Below, piece by piece: positions 37,910-51,354 of a DNA stretch of 64,000 bases. The position numbers were made by a program, and so were the translations under genes. The DNA lies in assembly GCA_000955795.1 (NCBI GenBank), contig JYOB01000017.1:1-64000 (forward strand), in the 5' to 3' direction. The notes under the pieces were generated by a model. The model had not been told where the DNA came from. It worked only from the letters and a program-made list of their open reading frames with translations, and ran no database searches. This stretch comes from Burkholderiaceae bacterium 26 (GTDB lineage: Bacteria; Pseudomonadota; Gammaproteobacteria; Burkholderiales; Burkholderiaceae). Numbering within the stretch: the stretch's first letter is position 1; every line of letters begins with the position of its first letter.

Positions 37910-39142
37910 CTAATCCGATTCTGATCGTTGCCTGAACGGCGAGCGGTCCGTCAGTTCGTCGAGATACGCTTCCATACCGGCCGTTTCGCGGTCGAGGAAC
38001 CTGCTCACTGCATCGGCAAATGCCGGGTGTGCGAGCCAGTGTGCCGACAGCGTCGCAACGGGCTCGAAGCCGCGCGCCATCTTGTGCTCGCCTTGCGCGC
38101 CACCTTCGAACGTGCGGATGCCGTGCGTGATGCAGTACGTCAGCGGCTGGTAATACGCCGTCTCGAAGTGCAGGCAAGGGTGGTGCTCGATCGCGCCCCA
38201 GTAGCGGCCGTACATGACGGACGCTTCGGACCGCGTGTCGACTACCAGCAGCGCGCTGGCGATGTCATTGCCGTTGCGCGAGGCGACCACCAGCAGCAGG
38301 TTTTCCGGCATCGTCTGGCCGATCTGGCGGAAGAACTCCAGGTTCAGATACGGCGACGAGTGATGCTCGCGGTAGGTGGTGCGATAGCAGCGGTGGAAGA
38401 AGCGCCAGTCAACGTCTGTCGCCGCTGCGCCAGGCACGTGGCGGAACGTAATGCCCGCGTCGTGCACGCGACGGCGTTCGGCGCGGATATTCTTGCGCTT
38501 CTTCTGCTCCAGCGCGGCCAGAAAGTCGTCGAAGCTGGCAAAGCCCGGATTGCACCAGTGGAATTGCACCCCTTGCCGCAGCAGCATGCCTGCCGCACGC
38601 ATTTGCTCGGCCTCGCTGGCGGTGGGAAAGAGCACATGCAGTGATGACAACTCGCTCTGCCGCGCAACCGCCAGTAACGTGTCGAGCAGCGCCGCGCGCG
38701 CAGCCGCATCCCGCGCCAGCAGGCGCGCGCCCTGTACCGGCGTAAACGGCACGGCGGACAGCCATTTCGGGTAGTACTCCAGCCCATGCTGCGCGTATGC
38801 ATTGGCCCACGCCCAGTCGAAGACGTACTCGCCATAGGAGTGGCCCTTCACATACAGCGGTACGGCCGCAGCGAGCACTTCGCCATCGGGGCCGTCTTCC
38901 CACAGCGTCAGGTATTGCGGCGACCAGCCGGTGTCAGGCGATGCGCTGCCGCTTTCATGCAGCGCATGCAGGAAATCGAAACGCAGGAAGGGCGTCGCCT
39001 CGGGCTGCAGGGCGAGCAGGGCGTCCCACGCCTCGCGGCCGATGTCGCGCAGATCGGTCACAAGTCGCATGCGATAATTGGTCAATTCGTGCCGCGAACC
39101 AGCGCGCGCTTGGGGCTCGGGAACAAGGGGGCGAGAGGTCAT
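37910..39142 (-). CDS. GNAT-like N-acyltransferase, DUF482 (FemAB-related) family
   Basis: A 410-residue cytosolic protein of the DUF482 family, related to the double-GNAT FemAB fold. Recognisable segments are EATPFLRFDFLHALHESGS, PLYVKGHSYGEYVFDWAWA, KKRKNIRAERRRV, and the C-terminal LHFETAYYQPLTYCITHG and FEGGAQGEHKMARGFEPV. Substrate unknown; an acyl transfer from acyl-CoA or aminoacyl-tRNA is inferred from the fold. Starts at 39142 or 39070 (MRLVTDL) are both possible and neither has a clear ribosome site. It is divergent from nadE. Confidence 0.85.
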   Translation of the reverse strand: MTSRPLVPEPQARAGSRHELTNYRMRLVTDLRDIGREAWDALLALQPEATPFLRFDFLHALHESGSASPDTGWSPQYLTLWEDGPDGEVLAAAVPLYVKGHSYGEYVFDWAWANAYAQHGLEYYPKWLSAVPFTPVQGARLLARDAAARAALLDTLLAVARQSELSSLHVLFPTASEAEQMRAAGMLLRQGVQFHWCNPGFASFDDFLAALEQKKRKNIRAERRRVHDAGITFRHVPGAAATDVDWRFFHRCYRTTYREHHSSPYLNLEFFRQIGQTMPENLLLVVASRNGNDIASALLVVDTRSEASVMYGRYWGAIEHHPCLHFETAYYQPLTYCITHGIRTFEGGAQGEHKMARGFEPVATLSAHWLAHPAFADAVSRFLDRETAGMEAYLDELTDRSPFRQRSESD

Positions 39143-39197
39143 GCCGCCGATTCTAATTCCAGCTTCGAATGCCGCGCTTGCAATCCACATTGCCCCC

Positions 39198-40835
39198 ATG
39201 ACCGTCTCTGTCGCTCTCGCCCAGATCAACTGCACCGTCGGCGATTTCGCCGGCAATGCTGCCCGCATCGTCGCCGCCGCGCGCGAAGCGCACCAGGCTG
39301 GTGCGCGCATTCTGCTCACGCCGGAACTGTCGCTCACGGGCTATCCGCCCGAAGACCTGCTGCTGCGCCCGGCCTTTATCGATGCCAGCGCGCGCGCTCT
39401 CGATGCGCTTATTGCCGAGCTGGCGGTCTTCCCCGGTTTGCACGTGCTGATCGGGCACCCGCAACTCTCGCTGGAAGCCCCGGCGCCCGGCCTGTTGCCC
39501 AAGCCCACGAACAGCGCCACAGTGGCCGCGGACGGCCGCGTGGTCGGCCGGTACAACAAGCTGGAACTGCCCAATAACGAGGTTTTTGACGAGAAGCGCT
39601 ACTTCCAGCCCGGCACCGAGCCCTTTGTGTTCGAAGTGGACGGCACGCGCTTCGGCATCGTCATCTGTGAAGACGCCTGGTATGCCACAGCCACGGCCTA
39701 TGCCAAGGCTGCCGGTGCGCAGGTGGTGCTGATCCCCAACGCTTCGCCGTATCACCTCGACAAGGAAGACCTGCGCGAGCGGATCATCGGTGACCGCGTG
39801 AAGGAATCGGGCTTGCCGCATGTCTATGCGAACCTGGTCGGCGGGCAGGATGAGCTCGTCTTCGATGGCGGCTCGTTCGTGCTCGATGCCGAAGGCAACG
39901 TCGTCGTGAGGATGGGGCAGTTTGTGGAGGGCGTCGGCTACGCGCAGTTCGATGGCGGACGCGCGCTGCCGGGCACGATCGTGCCGGAGCCTTCGCTTGA
40001 AGCCCAGGTGTACGAGGCGCTCAAGCTGGGCGTGCGCGATTACCTCGGCAAGAACGGCTTCCCGGGCGCGATCATCGGCTTGTCGGGCGGCGTCGATTCC
40101 GCTTTGGTGCTGGCGATTGCCGTCGATGCGCTGGGCGCGGATCGCGTGCGCGCGGTGATGATGCCCTCGCGTTACACCGCAGATATCTCGTGGGTCGATG
40201 CGCGCGACATGGCGGCCCGCCTGGGCGTGCAGTACGACGAAATCGCCATCAGCCCGATGTTCGACGCCTTCAAGGGCGCGCTGGCGGAGGAGTTCCGCGG
40301 GCTGCCCGAAGATGCGACGGAAGAGAACATCCAGGCGCGCATTCGCGGCACGCTGTTGATGGCGCTGTCCAACAAGAGCGGCCGCATCGTGCTGACGACC
40401 GGCAACAAGAGCGAAATGGCGGTCGGCTACTGCACGTTGTACGGTGACATGGCCGGTGGTTTTGCCGTCATCAAGGATATCTTCAAGACGCTGGTCTACC
40501 GGCTGTGCCGCTACCGCAATTCGTTGTCGGAAGTGATTCCGGAGCGCATCCTGACCCGTGCGCCGTCGGCCGAGCTGCGCGAGAACCAGACCGATCAGGA
40601 CAGCCTGCCCGAATACGATGCACTCGACGCCGTCGTGCAGCGCTACATGGAGCAGAACCAGCCGGTGGCCGACATCATTGCTGCGGGGTTTGCCGAGGCC
40701 GACGTGCAGAAGATCGTGCGCCTCATCAAGATCAACGAATACAAGCGGCGTCAGGCGCCAGTGGGCATTCGCGTGACGCAGCGGGCGTTCGGACGCGACT
40801 GGCGGTATCCGATTACGTCGCGCTTCAAAGAGTAA
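39198..40835 (+). CDS. nadE: Glutamine-dependent NAD+ synthetase
   Basis: Makes NAD+ from deamido-NAD+, ATP and glutamine. The 545-residue protein joins an N-terminal nitrilase-type glutaminase (about 1-260; catalytic Glu in PELSLTGYPPEDLL, Lys in YNKLELPN, Cys in VICEDAWY) to a C-terminal NAD synthetase domain with the PP-loop LSGGVDSALV, TGNKSEMAVGYCTLYGDMAGGF and the C-terminal KRRQAPVGIRVT. The start at 39198 (MTVSVALAQINC) fits the family; an upstream ATG at 39078 would overlap the divergent gene. It is followed by a methyltransferase and glnB. Confidence 0.95.
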   Translation: MTVSVALAQINCTVGDFAGNAARIVAAAREAHQAGARILLTPELSLTGYPPEDLLLRPAFIDASARALDALIAELAVFPGLHVLIGHPQLSLEAPAPGLLPKPTNSATVAADGRVVGRYNKLELPNNEVFDEKRYFQPGTEPFVFEVDGTRFGIVICEDAWYATATAYAKAAGAQVVLIPNASPYHLDKEDLRERIIGDRVKESGLPHVYANLVGGQDELVFDGGSFVLDAEGNVVVRMGQFVEGVGYAQFDGGRALPGTIVPEPSLEAQVYEALKLGVRDYLGKNGFPGAIIGLSGGVDSALVLAIAVDALGADRVRAVMMPSRYTADISWVDARDMAARLGVQYDEIAISPMFDAFKGALAEEFRGLPEDATEENIQARIRGTLLMALSNKSGRIVLTTGNKSEMAVGYCTLYGDMAGGFAVIKDIFKTLVYRLCRYRNSLSEVIPERILTRAPSAELRENQTDQDSLPEYDALDAVVQRYMEQNQPVADIIAAGFAEADVQKIVRLIKINEYKRRQAPVGIRVTQRAFGRDWRYPITSRFKE

Positions 40836-40844
40836 GCCGCCGTC

Positions 40845-41823
<979 letters not shown>

Positions 41824-41866
41824 AGCCGTTGTCTGTGGCCGGCGCGCTCGCGCCGGTCAGCGCTGA

Positions 41867-42490
41867 TCAACGCGGCAGGGTGATGTTCCAGCGCAGCGTC
41901 GCCAGCCGCCCAATCACGATCGCCAGCGTGGCGATCACCACGGACACGCTTGGCAGCAAGTCCGTGTGCGTCAGCCCGACGTAAAGGAAGCACCCGAGAA
42001 ACGCGCACGTTGCGTACGGGTGATTGTCCCGCAGCAGCATGGGCACTTCATTGCAGACGACATCGCGCAGCAGGCCGCCAAAGGCCGACGTGATCACGCC
42101 CATCATCACCGACACGAAGATCGGCATGCCCGCATCAAGCGCCAGTTGCGTGCCGAGCACGCCAAAGAGCCCCATGCCGATGGCGTCGGCCACGATCAGC
42201 ACGCGATCAGACACCAGTTGGCTGACCAGCCGGATCACCCAGTTGGCGAACAGGCTCATCACGAACAGCGCAAGCAGATATTGCTCGTGCTCGATCCAGT
42301 AGAAGGGCCGCCGATCCAGCAGCAGATCGCGCAGCGTGCCGCCTCCGAACGCGGTCAGGAACGCGACGATGAACGCGCCCACGGCGTCGAGCCGGCGCCG
42401 TTTGGCCTCGGCCAGCCCAGAGATGGCAAACGAGAAGACCGCGAGGATCTCCACCCAGTGCATCACCAGCTGCAGGCGGGTCACGTGCAT
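41867..42490 (-). CDS. TRIC/UPF0126-family inner-membrane cation channel protein
   Basis: A 207-residue membrane protein with about seven helices, made of two homologous repeats each holding the glycine-rich motif seen in GGGTLRDLLLDR and GGLLRDVVCNE. These are the marks of the YicG/TRIC trimeric channel family. Relatives conduct monovalent cations; the physiological role in bacteria is unclear. The start at 42490 (MHVTRL) is chosen; an in-frame ATG at 42610 would run into the smr gene. It follows smr on the same strand. Confidence 0.9.
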   Translation of the reverse strand: MHVTRLQLVMHWVEILAVFSFAISGLAEAKRRRLDAVGAFIVAFLTAFGGGTLRDLLLDRRPFYWIEHEQYLLALFVMSLFANWVIRLVSQLVSDRVLIVADAIGMGLFGVLGTQLALDAGMPIFVSVMMGVITSAFGGLLRDVVCNEVPMLLRDNHPYATCAFLGCFLYVGLTHTDLLPSVSVVIATLAIVIGRLATLRWNITLPR

Positions 42491-42536
42491 ATGCGTGTTG
42501 TTCTTGTTGTGAGCCGTTGAATGGGCGGACTGCGCT

Positions 42537-43202
42537 TCAGGAGCCGTGCGGCTGGCGCAGCAGCACCAGCACCGCGCCAGCGCCCCCGGCCGTGTTGCGC
42601 GGCTCGACAAAAGCGATCACTTCTTCCTTCTGCACCAGCCACGAGCGCACCTTGCCTTTGAGCACGGGCGTTTTGTCGGGCGAGCCGAGGCCCTTGCCGT
42701 GGACCACGCGCACACAGCGGATGCCACGCTGCACAGCCCGGCGCAGGAAGGCTGCCAGCGCCTCCCGGGCTTCTTCGCGGCGCATGCCGTGCAGGTCGAT
42801 CTGGTCTTGCGTGGCCCACTCGCCGCGGCGCAGCTTCTTGAGCACGTCGTCGCCAATGCCGGGGCGGCGGTAGGAAAGCGTGTCGTCGGTCTCGAGCAGG
42901 TTGTCGACGTCGAATTCATCCGATAGCGAATCGCGCAGCACGGTCTGCTCTTCGGCACGCGAATGCACGGGATCGGGCGCGGGCGGATTGCGCGGATGCT
43001 CGACTCGCTTGTTCTGGCGCAGCGCGCTCACCTCGCCGATGCTGGCACGAAACACGTTGGCTTCTTCTGCGGCCTTGCGTGCTGCAGCTTCGGTGCGCTG
43101 GCGTTCGGCCTCGCGTGCCTCCGTCTCGTGCTTGAGCTGGTCACGCAGGCTGGCCAGGTCGGTCAGGCTGAGCTTGTTGGCGGGGGAGGGGGCGCGTTTC
43201 AT
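42537..43202 (-). CDS. Smr-domain protein
   Basis: A 221-residue cytosolic protein. The N-terminal half is a charged coiled-coil-like region (LRDQLKHETEAREAERQRTEAAARKAAEE). The C-terminal Smr domain (about 130-221) has the conserved DLHGMRREEAREAL and VRVVHGKGLGS. Smr domains have nuclease activity on DNA or RNA; YfcN/SmrB-like proteins cut mRNA at collided ribosomes, though this family member is not assigned. It lies between trxB and the TRIC-like gene on the minus strand. Confidence 0.9.
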   Translation of the reverse strand: MKRAPSPANKLSLTDLASLRDQLKHETEAREAERQRTEAAARKAAEEANVFRASIGEVSALRQNKRVEHPRNPPAPDPVHSRAEEQTVLRDSLSDEFDVDNLLETDDTLSYRRPGIGDDVLKKLRRGEWATQDQIDLHGMRREEAREALAAFLRRAVQRGIRCVRVVHGKGLGSPDKTPVLKGKVRSWLVQKEEVIAFVEPRNTAGGAGAVLVLLRQPHGS

Positions 43203-43268
43203 GGTGAAGGGCAGGCGAGCACATCAAGGTGGAGCGTTTGTCGATTATACGAAGGTGCCGCACATGGC

Positions 43269-43300
43269 AAAACGGCCGATGGTCACCCATCGGCCGTGTT
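43269..43300 (-). terminator. Terminator of trxB
   Basis: Arms CGGCCGATGG (43273-43282) and CCATCGGCCG (43287-43296); read on the minus strand the stem is followed by TTTTG. It lies 33 bases after the trxB stop. Confidence 0.75.
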
Positions 43301-43332
43301 GTTTGCGCCCGGAAGCCCCGGCGCGATGACGC

Positions 43333-44424
<1,092 letters not shown>

Positions 44425-44512
44425 TTACAATCCTCGGCATCGCATTTGTGCAGTCCTTTTGTGCTGTCATCAAGCCGCGCGGCCTTGCCGAAGCGGCGCA
44501 CCCGTCTCCCGC

Positions 44513-46858
44513 ATGGCTCGAGCTTCCACCACTCCGACAACCCGTACCGATCCCTCCGCACTGCCGTCCCGCATTGGCCGGCTGCTGGGGGAGGTCCGCT
44601 GGTTCCTGTTGCTGGCGGTGACCATCGCCTTCCTGATCATTCTTCTGTCATACAACCGGGCCGACCCCGGTTTCACCCACGCCAGCCAGGTCGACGAAAT
44701 CCGCAACCTGGGCGGCCGCGTGGGCGCGTGGCTGGCCGATCTGCTGCTGTTTGTCTTTGGCGCGTCCGCCTACTGGTGGGCGGTGCTGCTGGTGCGCAAG
44801 GTCTGGCGCGGCTGGCGCGAGCTGATGTCGGACGAGCGCCTGCCGCGCACCTCCATGCCGCGCGTTGACGCCAGTGTCACGTGGATCGGCTTTGCGCTCA
44901 TCCTGGCTTCCAGCATGGGTCTGGAAGCGATCCGCATGTATTCGCTACACATGAAGCTGCCGCGTGCGCCTGGCGGCGTGCTGGGCGACGTGATCGGCGG
45001 GGCGATGCAGCATTCGCTGGGCTTTACCGGCGGCACGCTGGCGCTGCTGTTCACGTTCCTGGTCGGGCTGTCGCTGTTCTTCCATTTTTCGTGGCTGAAC
45101 CTGGCCGAGCAGATTGGCGCGGGCGTCGAGATGCTGTGCGTCGGCTTCAAGACGCGCCGCGAGAGCAAACAGGACCGGGCCATTGGCGAGGCAGCCAAGG
45201 TCGAGCGCGAGGAAGTGGTCGAAATCCGCCGTGTGCGTATTGAAGAATCGCCGCCGGTGCAGATCGTGCGCCCGACCGCCGTGGTCAAGAGTGAACGCGT
45301 GGAGCGCGAGAAGCAGCAGCCGCTGTTTGTCGACATTCACGATTCCGACCTGCCGCCGCTCGCGCTGCTCGACCCGATCCCGCCGGTTGTGGAAACCGTA
45401 AGCGCCGAGACGCTGGAATTCACCTCGCGCCTGATCGAGAAGAAGCTCAAGGATTTCGGCGTGGAAGTGCAGGTGGTGGCGGCCTATCCGGGGCCGGTCA
45501 TCACGCGCTACGAGATCGAGCCTGCCACGGGCGTGAAGGGCAGCCAGATCGTCAACCTCGCCAAGGACCTGGCGCGTTCGCTGTCGCTGGTGTCGATCCG
45601 CGTGGTGGAGACGATTCCGGGCAAGAACTGCATGGGTCTGGAGCTGCCGAATCCGAAGCGTCAGGCGGTGCGCCTGTCGGAGATTCTCGGCTCGCAGGTC
45701 TACAACGAGAGCGCATCGCAGCTGACGCTGGCGCTGGGCAAGGACATCGCCGGCAAGCCGGTGGTGGCTGACTTGGCCAAGATGCCGCACTGCATGGTGG
45801 CCGGCACCACGGGCTCCGGTAAGTCGGTCGGGATCAACGCGATGATCCTGTCGCTGCTGTACAAGGCCAAGGCCGACGCGGTGCGCCTGATCCTGATCGA
45901 CCCGAAGATGCTGGAACTGAGCATCTACGAAGGCATTCCGCATCTGCTGTGCCCCGTCGTGACCGACATGCGCCAGGCCGGCCACGCGCTCAACTGGGCC
46001 GTGGGCGAGATGGAACGCCGCTACAAGCTCATGAGCAAGATGGGCGTGCGGAACCTGGCAGGCTTCAACAAGAAGATCGAAGAAGCCGCCGCGCGTGAAG
46101 AGAAGATTCCCAACCCGTTCAGCCTGACGCCGGACGCGCCGGAGCCGCTCGACAAGCTGCCGATGATCGTCATCGTGATCGACGAACTGGCCGACCTGAT
46201 GATGGTGGTCGGCAAGAAGGTCGAAGAGCTGATCGCGCGGATCGCGCAGAAGGCGCGTGCCGCCGGTATCCACCTGGTGCTGGCGACGCAGCGACCGTCG
46301 GTGGACGTGATTACGGGCCTGATCAAAGCCAACGTGCCGACGCGGATTGCGTTCCAGGTCAGCAGCAAGATCGACTCGCGCACGATTCTCGACCAGCAGG
46401 GCGCCGAAGCGCTGCTGGGCATGGGCGACATGCTGTATCTGGCGCCTGGCACCGGTTTGCCGGTGCGCGTGCACGGTGCGTTCGTGTCGGACGAGGAAGT
46501 CCACCGCATCGTTGATAACCTCAAATCGCAAGGCGAGCCGAACTACATCGAGGGCATCCTGGAAGGCGGCGTGGCCGATGGCGAGGGCGGCGGAGATGGC
46601 TTTGGCGGCGGCGCGGGCCTTGTCGGTGCCGGTGGCGGCGAGGCCGACCCGCTCTACGACCAGGCCGTCGACGTGGTGCTCAAGAACCGCCGTGCCTCGA
46701 TCTCGCTGGTGCAGCGTCACCTGCGTATCGGCTACAACCGCGCCGCACGTCTGCTCGAAGACATGGAGAAGGCGGGCCTTGTTTCTGCCATGTCTGGCAA
46801 CGGCAACCGCGAAATTCTGGCGCCCAACCGCAACGGTAACGTCGTCGAAGAGGAATGA
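44513..46858 (+). CDS. ftsK: DNA translocase FtsK
   Basis: Membrane-anchored hexameric motor that pumps chromosome ends across the division septum and activates XerCD at dif. The 781-residue protein has four N-terminal membrane helices, a short linker (about 215-290), then the motor domain with Walker A GTTGSGKS (431-438), the Walker B region [13 protein letters not shown], and a C-terminal winged-helix gamma domain ([41 protein letters not shown], read in parts). A glycine-rich linker precedes gamma. The start at 44513 (MARASTTP) is preferred over 44405. It is followed by lolA. Confidence 0.95.
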   Translation: MARASTTPTTRTDPSALPSRIGRLLGEVRWFLLLAVTIAFLIILLSYNRADPGFTHASQVDEIRNLGGRVGAWLADLLLFVFGASAYWWAVLLVRKVWRGWRELMSDERLPRTSMPRVDASVTWIGFALILASSMGLEAIRMYSLHMKLPRAPGGVLGDVIGGAMQHSLGFTGGTLALLFTFLVGLSLFFHFSWLNLAEQIGAGVEMLCVGFKTRRESKQDRAIGEAAKVEREEVVEIRRVRIEESPPVQIVRPTAVVKSERVEREKQQPLFVDIHDSDLPPLALLDPIPPVVETVSAETLEFTSRLIEKKLKDFGVEVQVVAAYPGPVITRYEIEPATGVKGSQIVNLAKDLARSLSLVSIRVVETIPGKNCMGLELPNPKRQAVRLSEILGSQVYNESASQLTLALGKDIAGKPVVADLAKMPHCMVAGTTGSGKSVGINAMILSLLYKAKADAVRLILIDPKMLELSIYEGIPHLLCPVVTDMRQAGHALNWAVGEMERRYKLMSKMGVRNLAGFNKKIEEAAAREEKIPNPFSLTPDAPEPLDKLPMIVIVIDELADLMMVVGKKVEELIARIAQKARAAGIHLVLATQRPSVDVITGLIKANVPTRIAFQVSSKIDSRTILDQQGAEALLGMGDMLYLAPGTGLPVRVHGAFVSDEEVHRIVDNLKSQGEPNYIEGILEGGVADGEGGGDGFGGGAGLVGAGGGEADPLYDQAVDVVLKNRRASISLVQRHLRIGYNRAARLLEDMEKAGLVSAMSGNGNREILAPNRNGNVVEEE

Positions 46859-46967
46859 CGCTGCCCGCACGCTGCGCGCATTTGCCGTTACATCGCGTTA
46901 CCGCGCGGGCGGAATGTTCGGGCGCGGCCGGCTACTAAGAATAAGATCAACTGAAACCGGGATTCCT

Positions 46968-47615
46968 ATGTTTGTGTTGAAAGCACGTCACCTGATGGCC
47001 GCCGGACTGGTCTCGCTGGCGGCGTGGTCCGCCGGCGCCTATGCGGGTGCAGTCGAGCAGCTCAACGCCTTCGTGAGCAACGTCAGCACCGCGCGCGGAG
47101 AGTTCGTCCAGCGACAAGTGAAGGGCGGCACCAACGGCAGCCCGTTGCGCGTGGCCGGTACCTCCAGCGGCGATTTCGTTTTCTCGCGCCCGGGCCGTTT
47201 CGTCTGGCGCTATGTGAAACCGTACGAGCAGCAACTCTCGGCCGACGGCCAGATGCTTTACATCTTCGACAAGGACCTGAACCAGATCACGGAGCGCAAG
47301 TTGGACGCGTCGCTGGGCTCCAGCCCGGCAGCCATCCTGTTCGGCAGCAACGATCTGGCCAAGAACTTCACGCTCAAGGAAGGCGGTACCAAAGACGGCA
47401 TCGACTGGGCCGAACTCACCCCCAAGGCAAAGGACACCCAGTTTGAGCGCATCGCCATCGGTTTTCGGAGCGGCGAGCTGCAGGGGATGGAGCTGCGCGA
47501 CGCCTTCGGCAACACCACCTTGCTGACGTTCTCGAACATCCAGAAGAATCCGCAACTGCCGGCCAACGTGTTCCGCTTTACGCCGCCCAAAGGGGCCGAC
47601 GTAATCAAGCAATGA
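46968..47615 (+). CDS. lolA: Outer-membrane lipoprotein carrier protein LolA
   Basis: Periplasmic chaperone that carries lipoproteins from the LolCDE complex to LolB at the outer membrane. The 215-residue precursor has a signal peptide ([18 protein letters not shown], cleavage near residue 27). The mature part shows the family segments [49 protein letters not shown] and [20 protein letters not shown]. It lies between ftsK and a lipoprotein gene, the usual ftsK-lolA-rarA-serS order of proteobacteria. Confidence 0.94.
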   Translation: MFVLKARHLMAAGLVSLAAWSAGAYAGAVEQLNAFVSNVSTARGEFVQRQVKGGTNGSPLRVAGTSSGDFVFSRPGRFVWRYVKPYEQQLSADGQMLYIFDKDLNQITERKLDASLGSSPAAILFGSNDLAKNFTLKEGGTKDGIDWAELTPKAKDTQFERIAIGFRSGELQGMELRDAFGNTTLLTFSNIQKNPQLPANVFRFTPPKGADVIKQ

Positions 47616-47650
47616 CGCGTGCAGGCCGGTTTTCGACAAGGAGACCGACC

Positions 47651-48076
47651 ATGCCTTTGCCGTTCACCACGTCGCTGCACCGTGCAGCCGCTGTTGCCGT
47701 TGCAGCGTCAGCGGCGGCCGTCTTTACGGGATGCGCCTCCACCGGTGCGTCCCGTTTTGACGTTGATTCCTTCCTCACCGCGCCTGACACCGTGCTCGCC
47801 GAAGCCTTGGTCAACAAGGATTTCCTGCACGCGACCGAGCTGCCCGGCGCCGAGTGCAGCGCATTGGTGAAAGGCCACGCCGGGCAGGTTGTGCCGATCC
47901 AGGCGCCGGTTGATCCGCGCTTGCCCGAGGCTTCCGCGCGTCAGCCGTTCGTGATTCAGCCGCCGGCCAGCGAGAACGTCTGGCTGCTCCTGCGCGCGTC
48001 AAACGGTGTGCAGTCGTGTCATGGGCCGCTGCCGGCCAAGGCGTTCATGGGGCTCGTGCAGCGCGCGTCAAACTGA
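47651..48076 (+). CDS. Hypothetical lipoprotein between lolA and rarA
   Basis: A 141-residue predicted lipoprotein with signal peptide ending AVFTGC. The mature part has two further cysteines (GAECSAL and VQSCHG). AAGGAG precedes the ATG at 47651 with normal spacing; an in-frame ATG at 47612 overlaps the lolA stop but lacks a ribosome site. I do not recognise a family. Being placed directly after the lipoprotein carrier gene lolA it may simply share its transcript. Confidence 0.75.
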   Translation: MPLPFTTSLHRAAAVAVAASAAAVFTGCASTGASRFDVDSFLTAPDTVLAEALVNKDFLHATELPGAECSALVKGHAGQVVPIQAPVDPRLPEASARQPFVIQPPASENVWLLLRASNGVQSCHGPLPAKAFMGLVQRASN

Positions 48077-48133
48077 CCGCGCGTTGCGCGAAGGGGTGCC
48101 GGGGTTGCGCCCGGTTTCTGCGACAATCCCCGG

Positions 48134-49483
48134 ATGAACGCTTCCGCATCCCTCTTTCCGGACGCGCCCGCCCACATGCCGCTGGCCGAGCGCCTTCGCC
48201 CGCATTCTGTCGACGAAGTGATCGGCCAGCAGCATCTGCTGGGGCCGGGCAAGCCGCTGCGCGTGGCCTTCGCGTCTGGCGAGCCGCATTCGATGATCCT
48301 CTGGGGCCCGCCCGGCGTTGGTAAAACGACGCTGGCCCGCTTGATGGCCAACGCGTTCGATGCGGAATTCATCGCGCTGTCGGCTGTGCTCTCCGGCGTG
48401 AAAGACATCCGGGAGGCCGTCGAGCGCGCAGAGCAATTCCGCGCCAATGGCCGTCGCACGCTCGTGTTCGTCGACGAAGTTCATCGCTTCAACAAGAGCC
48501 AGCAAGACGCATTTCTGCCGCACGTGGAAAGCGGGCTGTTCACCTTCATCGGCGCGACGACGGAAAACCCCTCGTTCGAGGTGAACGGTGCATTGCTCTC
48601 GCGTGCCGCGGTGTATGTCCTCAAGAGCCTGTCCGACGATGAGCTAAAGCAGTTGGCCGAACGTGCGCGCCAGGAACTGGGCGGGCTGGAGTGGGCGCCA
48701 ACCGCAGTCGACGCCATCGTCGCCTCTGCCGATGGCGATGGCCGCAAGTTGCTCAACAACATTGAAATCGTCACCCGCGCCGCGCGTTCGCAGGCCGAGG
48801 GCGATACCGTTCCGGTGGTCGACGAGGCGCTGTTGGCCTCCGCGTTGTCGGAAAACCTGCGCCGCTTCGACAAGGGCGGGGACGCGTTCTACGACCAGAT
48901 CAGCGCACTGCATAAATCCGTGCGCGGCTCCGACCCGGACGGCGCGCTGTACTGGTTCTGCCGGATGCTCGACGGGGGCGCCGACCCGCGCTACCTCGCG
49001 CGCCGCATCGTGCGCATGGCGTGGGAAGACATTGGGCTGGCCGACCCGCGTGCCGGACGCATCACGCTGGACGCAGCGGAAACGTACGAGCGTCTGGGCT
49101 CGCCGGAAGGCGAGCTGGCGTTGGCCCAGGCCGTGATCTACCTGGCCATCGCGCCCAAGTCGAATGCCGGCTACAACGCTTACAACGCAGCCCGCGCCTT
49201 CGTCAGCCAGGACAAGTCGCGCAACGTGCCCGTGCATCTGCGCAATGCGCCGACCAAGCTGATGAAAGAACTCGGCTACGGCCACGCCTACCGCTACGCG
49301 CATGACGAGCCCGAGGCCTACGCCGCCGGCGAAACCTACTTCCCCGACGATCTGCCCCCGCAGAACTGGTACGTGCCGACGCCGCGCGGCCTGGAAGGCA
49401 AGATCGGCGAGAAGCTGCGGCACCTGCGCGAGCTGGATGCGCAGTGGCATGCCGAGCGGGACAAATCCTCTCGCAACAAATAA
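48134..49483 (+). CDS. rarA: Replication-associated recombination protein A (MgsA/RarA)
   Basis: AAA+ ATPase that acts at stalled replication forks, related to clamp-loader subunits and eukaryotic WRNIP1. The 449-residue protein has LAERLRPHSVDEVIGQQHLLGPGKPLR at the N-terminus (read in parts), Walker A GPPGVGKTTLARL, Walker B VFVDEVHRFNKSQQDAFLPHVE, sensor I GATTENPSFEVN, and the C-terminal tetramerisation region YLAIAPKSNAGYNAYNAA. It is followed after 81 bases by serS. Confidence 0.95.
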   Translation: MNASASLFPDAPAHMPLAERLRPHSVDEVIGQQHLLGPGKPLRVAFASGEPHSMILWGPPGVGKTTLARLMANAFDAEFIALSAVLSGVKDIREAVERAEQFRANGRRTLVFVDEVHRFNKSQQDAFLPHVESGLFTFIGATTENPSFEVNGALLSRAAVYVLKSLSDDELKQLAERARQELGGLEWAPTAVDAIVASADGDGRKLLNNIEIVTRAARSQAEGDTVPVVDEALLASALSENLRRFDKGGDAFYDQISALHKSVRGSDPDGALYWFCRMLDGGADPRYLARRIVRMAWEDIGLADPRAGRITLDAAETYERLGSPEGELALAQAVIYLAIAPKSNAGYNAYNAARAFVSQDKSRNVPVHLRNAPTKLMKELGYGHAYRYAHDEPEAYAAGETYFPDDLPPQNWYVPTPRGLEGKIGEKLRHLRELDAQWHAERDKSSRNK

Positions 49484-49504
49484 TCCCCCGGGCCGGTACG
49501 ATAA

Positions 49505-50881
<1,377 letters not shown>

Positions 50882-50900
50882 TCGAGTGGCGCCGACCCTC

Positions 50901-50930
50901 TTGATCTGGCCGGAAAAATTCTGTTATAGT
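50901..50930 (+). promoter_or_regulatory. Promoter of tRNA-Ser
   Basis: TTGATC (50901-50906) and TATAGT (50925-50930) are separated by 18 bases, 31 bases before the mature tRNA 5' end. Confidence 0.6.
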
Positions 50931-50961
50931 CGCGGTTTCGCGATTCAGCGACCCAGTTACC

Positions 50962-51051
<90 letters not shown>

Positions 51052-51058
51052 AGATGTA

Positions 51059-51086
51059 CTCCGAACCGGTGCAAGTCGGTTCGGAG
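51059..51086. repeat. Inverted repeat just after tRNA-Ser
   Basis: CTCCGAACC and GGTTCGGAG face each other over a ten-base loop. It lies between the tRNA and the terminator and may be part of the 3' trailer. Confidence 0.5.
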
Positions 51087-51091
51087 ATGAA

Positions 51092-51133
51092 GAAAAAAAA
51101 GCCCGTGGAGCAACGCTCCACGGGCTTTTTTTC
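51092..51133. terminator. Strong bidirectional terminator after tRNA-Ser
   Basis: An 11-bp stem, GCCCGTGGAGC (51101-51111) and GCTCCACGGGC (51115-51125), with A-run before and T-run after. It ends the tRNA transcript and could also stop the minus-strand tssG-tssA transcript. Confidence 0.92.
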
Positions 51134-51354
51134 TTCTAGAGGGTCCGAGGTGGTTCGTTGCAATCCGGAACGCCGAGGGGTGCTTTTGGGGGTATGCCTG
51201 TCTGCCTGCAATGCTAGATACCCCCTCATGCAGTTGACTGGCCTACAGGTCCGTAAAGAAAAACCAGGCGAGCTTGTGGAACGTCAGCATGGCGGTGTCC
51301 GTGTCAGGCGTGTTGGCCAGCGCGTCGATACAGGGTGATTGGCATAGCAACTCG
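51134..51354. other. Non-coding stretch between the tRNA terminator and tssA
   Basis: I see no gene, terminator or repeated tRNA 3' end here. This is the edge where accessory DNA begins, but no attachment-site copy of the tRNA tail is visible. Confidence 0.4.

Noticed and set aside
44945-46870. 641-codon open frame antisense to ftsK
   Set aside because: High GC leaves long open frames opposite real genes. The protein is Arg/His/Gln-rich and repetitive, with no family resemblance, and lies wholly inside ftsK.
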